A stretch of 64,000 bases of DNA, from the NCBI GenBank assembly GCA_054601695.1, contig BAAHQB010000319.1, positions 124,001 through 188,000 of the forward strand. The letters run 5' to 3'. This stretch comes from Amorphochlora amoebiformis. Its lineage: Eukaryota > Cercozoa > Chlorarachniophyceae. Made by a program: the position numbers and the translations under genes. Every line of letters starts with the position of its first letter. Position 1 is the first letter of the stretch. A model generated the notes under the pieces. It was given only the letters and a program-made list of their open reading frames with translations. It had not been told where the DNA came from and ran no database searches. Shown one piece after another: positions 62,301-64,000 of the stretch.

Positions 62301-62474
62301 ATGCCTATTATGGATGTATAGGTGTAAGGACCAGGCCATCGCATGCTTTTTAGGTGATTTTAAAATCCCTCTAACTAGCTATAGTATGTATAGATATGTG
62401 TATATATATATATATATATATGTATAATATATATATATATAAATATAATATATATATACATATATATATACACG

Positions 62475-62539
<65 letters not shown>

Positions 62540-63807
62540 AATACATACACATGTACATATACACATGCATAATACACACATTCACACGCACACAATATAA
62601 AAAATATCTACAATATTCATTATACTCATAAAAACACCTTTTTCTCTTTAGATCTCTTGGATTCGCTATCAGCTTGGTCTTCCCCCATGTACAGGTACAC
62701 AACCTCCGCATTTAACTTCGAAGCTTCCTGGTCGTACCACCTGCGATGACGAATAAGCCCACATCAGATGAGAAACAGAGAGCAGAGACAGGTGAGAAAA
62801 CATTGAGAGCGAAATTGGAGAGAGGACGGAGAGAGAGAGAGCGAGAGAGAGAGAGAGAGGAACAGAGAGAGCGAGAGAGGAGAACAGAGAGAGAGAACAG
62901 AGAGAGCGAGAGAGAGAGAACAGAGAGAGCGAGAGAAGAGAACAGAGAGAGAGAGAGAGAACAGAGAGAGCGAGAGAGAGAGAACAGAGAGAGAGAGAGA
63001 GAGAGAACAGAGGGAGAGAGAGAGAGAACAGAGAGAGCGAGAGAGAGAGAACAGAGAGAGCGAGAGAGAGAGAACAGAGAGAGCGAGAGAGAGAGAACAG
63101 AGAGAGCGAGAGAGAGAGAACAGAGAGAGCGAGAGAGAGAGAACAGAGAGAGCGAGAGAGAGAGAACACAGAGAGAGACACACAGAGAGAGAGAGAACAG
63201 AGAGAGCGAGAGAGAACAGAGAGAGCGAGAGAGAACAGAGAGAGCGAGAGAGAGAACAGAGAGCGAGAGAGAGAGAACAGAGAGAGAGAGAGAGAGAACA
63301 CAGAGAGAGAACAGAGAGAGAGAGAGAATAGAGTGCGAGAGAGAGAAAGAGTATATATTAACTGTTTCACAGAGGATATCGACACAATGGGGACAGAGAG
63401 AGATATATCGAGGGTTAGGTTACATGAATTGAGACACATACCTAAAGCAATCTCGAGAGTTCGATTTGAGAGACTCGCAGGAGGAGGAGAGATTCTCAGG
63501 AGATAGAGAGATTCTCAGGAGATTCTCAGGAGATTTTAAGAGATTTCGAGAGCTTTCGTGACTTGGGAGAGTTTTTGACCGAGTTTTCGAGAGATTACCG
63601 AGACACATAGAGTGAGAGGTTTCTCTTTCGAGGGTTTTCGAGGGCTTCCGAGGGAATTCGAGATATTTTCGAGATTTTACCTTAAAAGATGCGGTAATCC
63701 CTGGTTGAACTGAGTCTGCCAATGCGCTCCTAGAAGCCACACGATATACGACTTCTCTTGGAGAGCATTTAGAGGGACACCCTTTCCCATACTGTCTACG
63801 ATTTGGC
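58429..63807 (-). CDS. Gene H: nucleoredoxin-like thioredoxin-fold protein, 5' end beyond window
   Basis: Minus-strand exons in phase: 63681-63807, 62638-62740, 62091-62135, 61511-61574, 60328-60362, 59484-59549, 58943-59104, 58429-58704 (TAG). Earlier exons lie past 64000. The order of motifs follows nucleoredoxin: [20 protein letters not shown] then [20 protein letters not shown] (first strand, helix and second strand of a thioredoxin domain), [18 protein letters not shown] (like the IPTLIVLD-G segment), [10 protein letters not shown], and a C-terminal module ending [18 protein letters not shown]. The family's active site AHWCPPC is AHWQTQF here, so both redox cysteines are missing from this domain. 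It is probably a redox-inactive or binding paralogue unless another domain lies upstream. The acceptor of exon 61511-61574 is formed by a CCCTAACC-type telomeric repeat. Confidence 0.8.
59565..59985 (-). repeat. Three acceptor-side copies of the 59484-59549 exon
   Basis: Plus-strand CAGTTACAAGTGTTGTGTAT + GTGTCATCCTAATG, the complement of the acceptor and exon start at 59522-59555, occurs at about 59571, 59755 and 59940. Each lies in a larger unit of about 185 bases that also holds GAAACTCGTATAAGGTATGT and ACACACATACAC blocks. Confidence 0.9.
59986..61345 (-). repeat. Higher-order satellite containing donor-side copies of exon 60328-60362
   Basis: Repeated blocks of about 80-100 bases, such as ACGTATACATGTGTAAACAT + ATACACATGCGTAATAATAC and ATATAGGTACATATATGCAC, fill this stretch. 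Every second or third block carries AAGTTTCCATGTCGTACCT, the complement of the donor GGTACGACATGGAAAC that follows the exon at 60328. These donors are at about 60150, 60311 (the real one), 60686, 60848, 61009, 61105 and 61266, so copies lie on both sides of the exon. Unlike other arrays, spacers here are not pure TA. Confidence 0.85.
61645..62070. repeat. (GA)n array with GAGTTTTGAGAGCAGAGAGA units
   Basis: Polypurine GA repeat with several copies of GAGTTTTGAGAGCAGAGAGA + GAG near 61653, 61689 and 61763, then looser AGAGAAAA repeats. It lies in the gene H intron between exons 62091-62135 and 61511-61574; on the gene strand it is a pyrimidine tract. Confidence 0.85.
62320..62375 (-). pseudogene. 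Acceptor-side copy of the 62091-62135 exon
   Basis: GCATGCTTTTTAGGTGATTT recurs at 62341 (the original is at 62131), with the following TAAAATCCCTCTAACTAG similar to TCGAATGCCTCCTAACCAG. The copy keeps the acceptor and some exon bases (GACCAGGCCATC against GGGGCCATG). Confidence 0.8.
62815..63350. repeat. (GA)n array with AACAGAGAGAGCGAGAGAGA units
   Basis: Tandem units of about 26 bases (AACAGAGAGAGCGAGAGAGA + GAG), very homogeneous between 62930 and 63170, fill the gene H intron before exon 62638-62740. The Ser-Leu-Phe and Glu-Arg-Thr frames here are repeat artefacts. Confidence 0.85.
63425..63670. repeat. Short-period GAGATTCTCAGGAGATT / TTTCGAGAG repeat
   Basis: Irregular repeats such as GAGATTCTCAGGAGA and TTTCGAGGGTTTTCGAGGGC directly downstream (gene direction) of the donor of exon 63681-63807. 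GAGATTCTC-type palindromic halves may allow hairpins. No exon fits the phase here. Confidence 0.7.
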
Positions 63808-63829
63808 CTGAGCAGATATATATATGTAT

Positions 63830-63861
63830 GTATGTATATGTATGTATATATATGTATATAT

Positions 63862-63895
<34 letters not shown>

Positions 63896-64000
63896 GTGTG
63901 TATATGTGTGTGTTGGGTGTACATATGTATATATGTACTTGAACATATGCACATAAAAATATATATGTATATTGTATATATATATATATATATATATATA
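63830..64000. repeat. TA/TATG repeats at the right edge
   Basis: Intron sequence of gene H upstream of exon 63681-63807, continuing past the window. Confidence 0.8.

Noticed and set aside
62669-63439. Frames of 228-256 codons rich in Ser-Leu-Phe or Glu-Arg-Thr
   Set aside because: GA microsatellite translation; the only real coding here is exon 62638-62740 in another arrangement.

Overview
The window is nuclear DNA of a microbial eukaryote. The evidence is protein-coding genes split into very short exons (about 30 to 160 bases) by GT-AG introns, TTAGGG-type telomere-like arrays, and introns swollen with (TA)n and other simple repeats. Multi-copy helicase-associated (HA) repeat proteins like the one at 5629-12729 are common in algae and stramenopiles, but I cannot name the organism from this sequence. 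Nearly all long open frames here are simple-repeat translations (YIYI, THTH, GGGG, SLSL, ERER) and are not genes. I built gene models by hand, requiring splice consensus, reading-phase agreement across every junction, and family similarity recalled from knowledge.

Layout, left to right: a degenerate TTAGGG-derived satellite (1-690), TA repeats, and a 1 kb polypyrimidine array; gene B on the minus strand (about 3393-5420, weakly supported); gene A on the plus strand (5629-12729), five HA repeats; gene C on the minus strand (13271-23420), an RRM RNA-binding protein; gene E on the plus strand (23878-39097), a METTL13-like methyltransferase; gene F on the minus strand (41222-43832), a basic protein with a possible SAP motif; gene G on the plus strand (44711-57699), the PMS2-type MutL homologue; gene H on the minus strand (58429-63807, running off the right edge), a nucleoredoxin-like protein. 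I saw no rRNA, tRNA or CRISPR array.

The genes strictly alternate in orientation. Divergent pairs (B/A, C/E, F/G) share short 5' regions. All three convergent junctions (A/C, E/F, G/H) hold an unusual CTAG-rich spacer. The genes are unrelated housekeeping functions (mismatch repair, translation-factor methylation, RNA binding, thioredoxin fold) and do not form a pathway.

The most striking unlabelled structure is exon-edge duplication. In at least fifteen introns the splice site plus the adjoining 20-50 bases of exon has been copied, once to thirteen times, into the neighbouring intron, each copy separated by a (TA)n tract. Acceptor-side copies lie upstream of the intact exon and donor-side copies downstream. 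The window also holds a roughly 308-base run of G next to about 590 bases of GT, a 156-base GC tract, a pair of outward-facing telomeric arrays inside an intron, and an inverted pair of about 270-base MITE-like elements.
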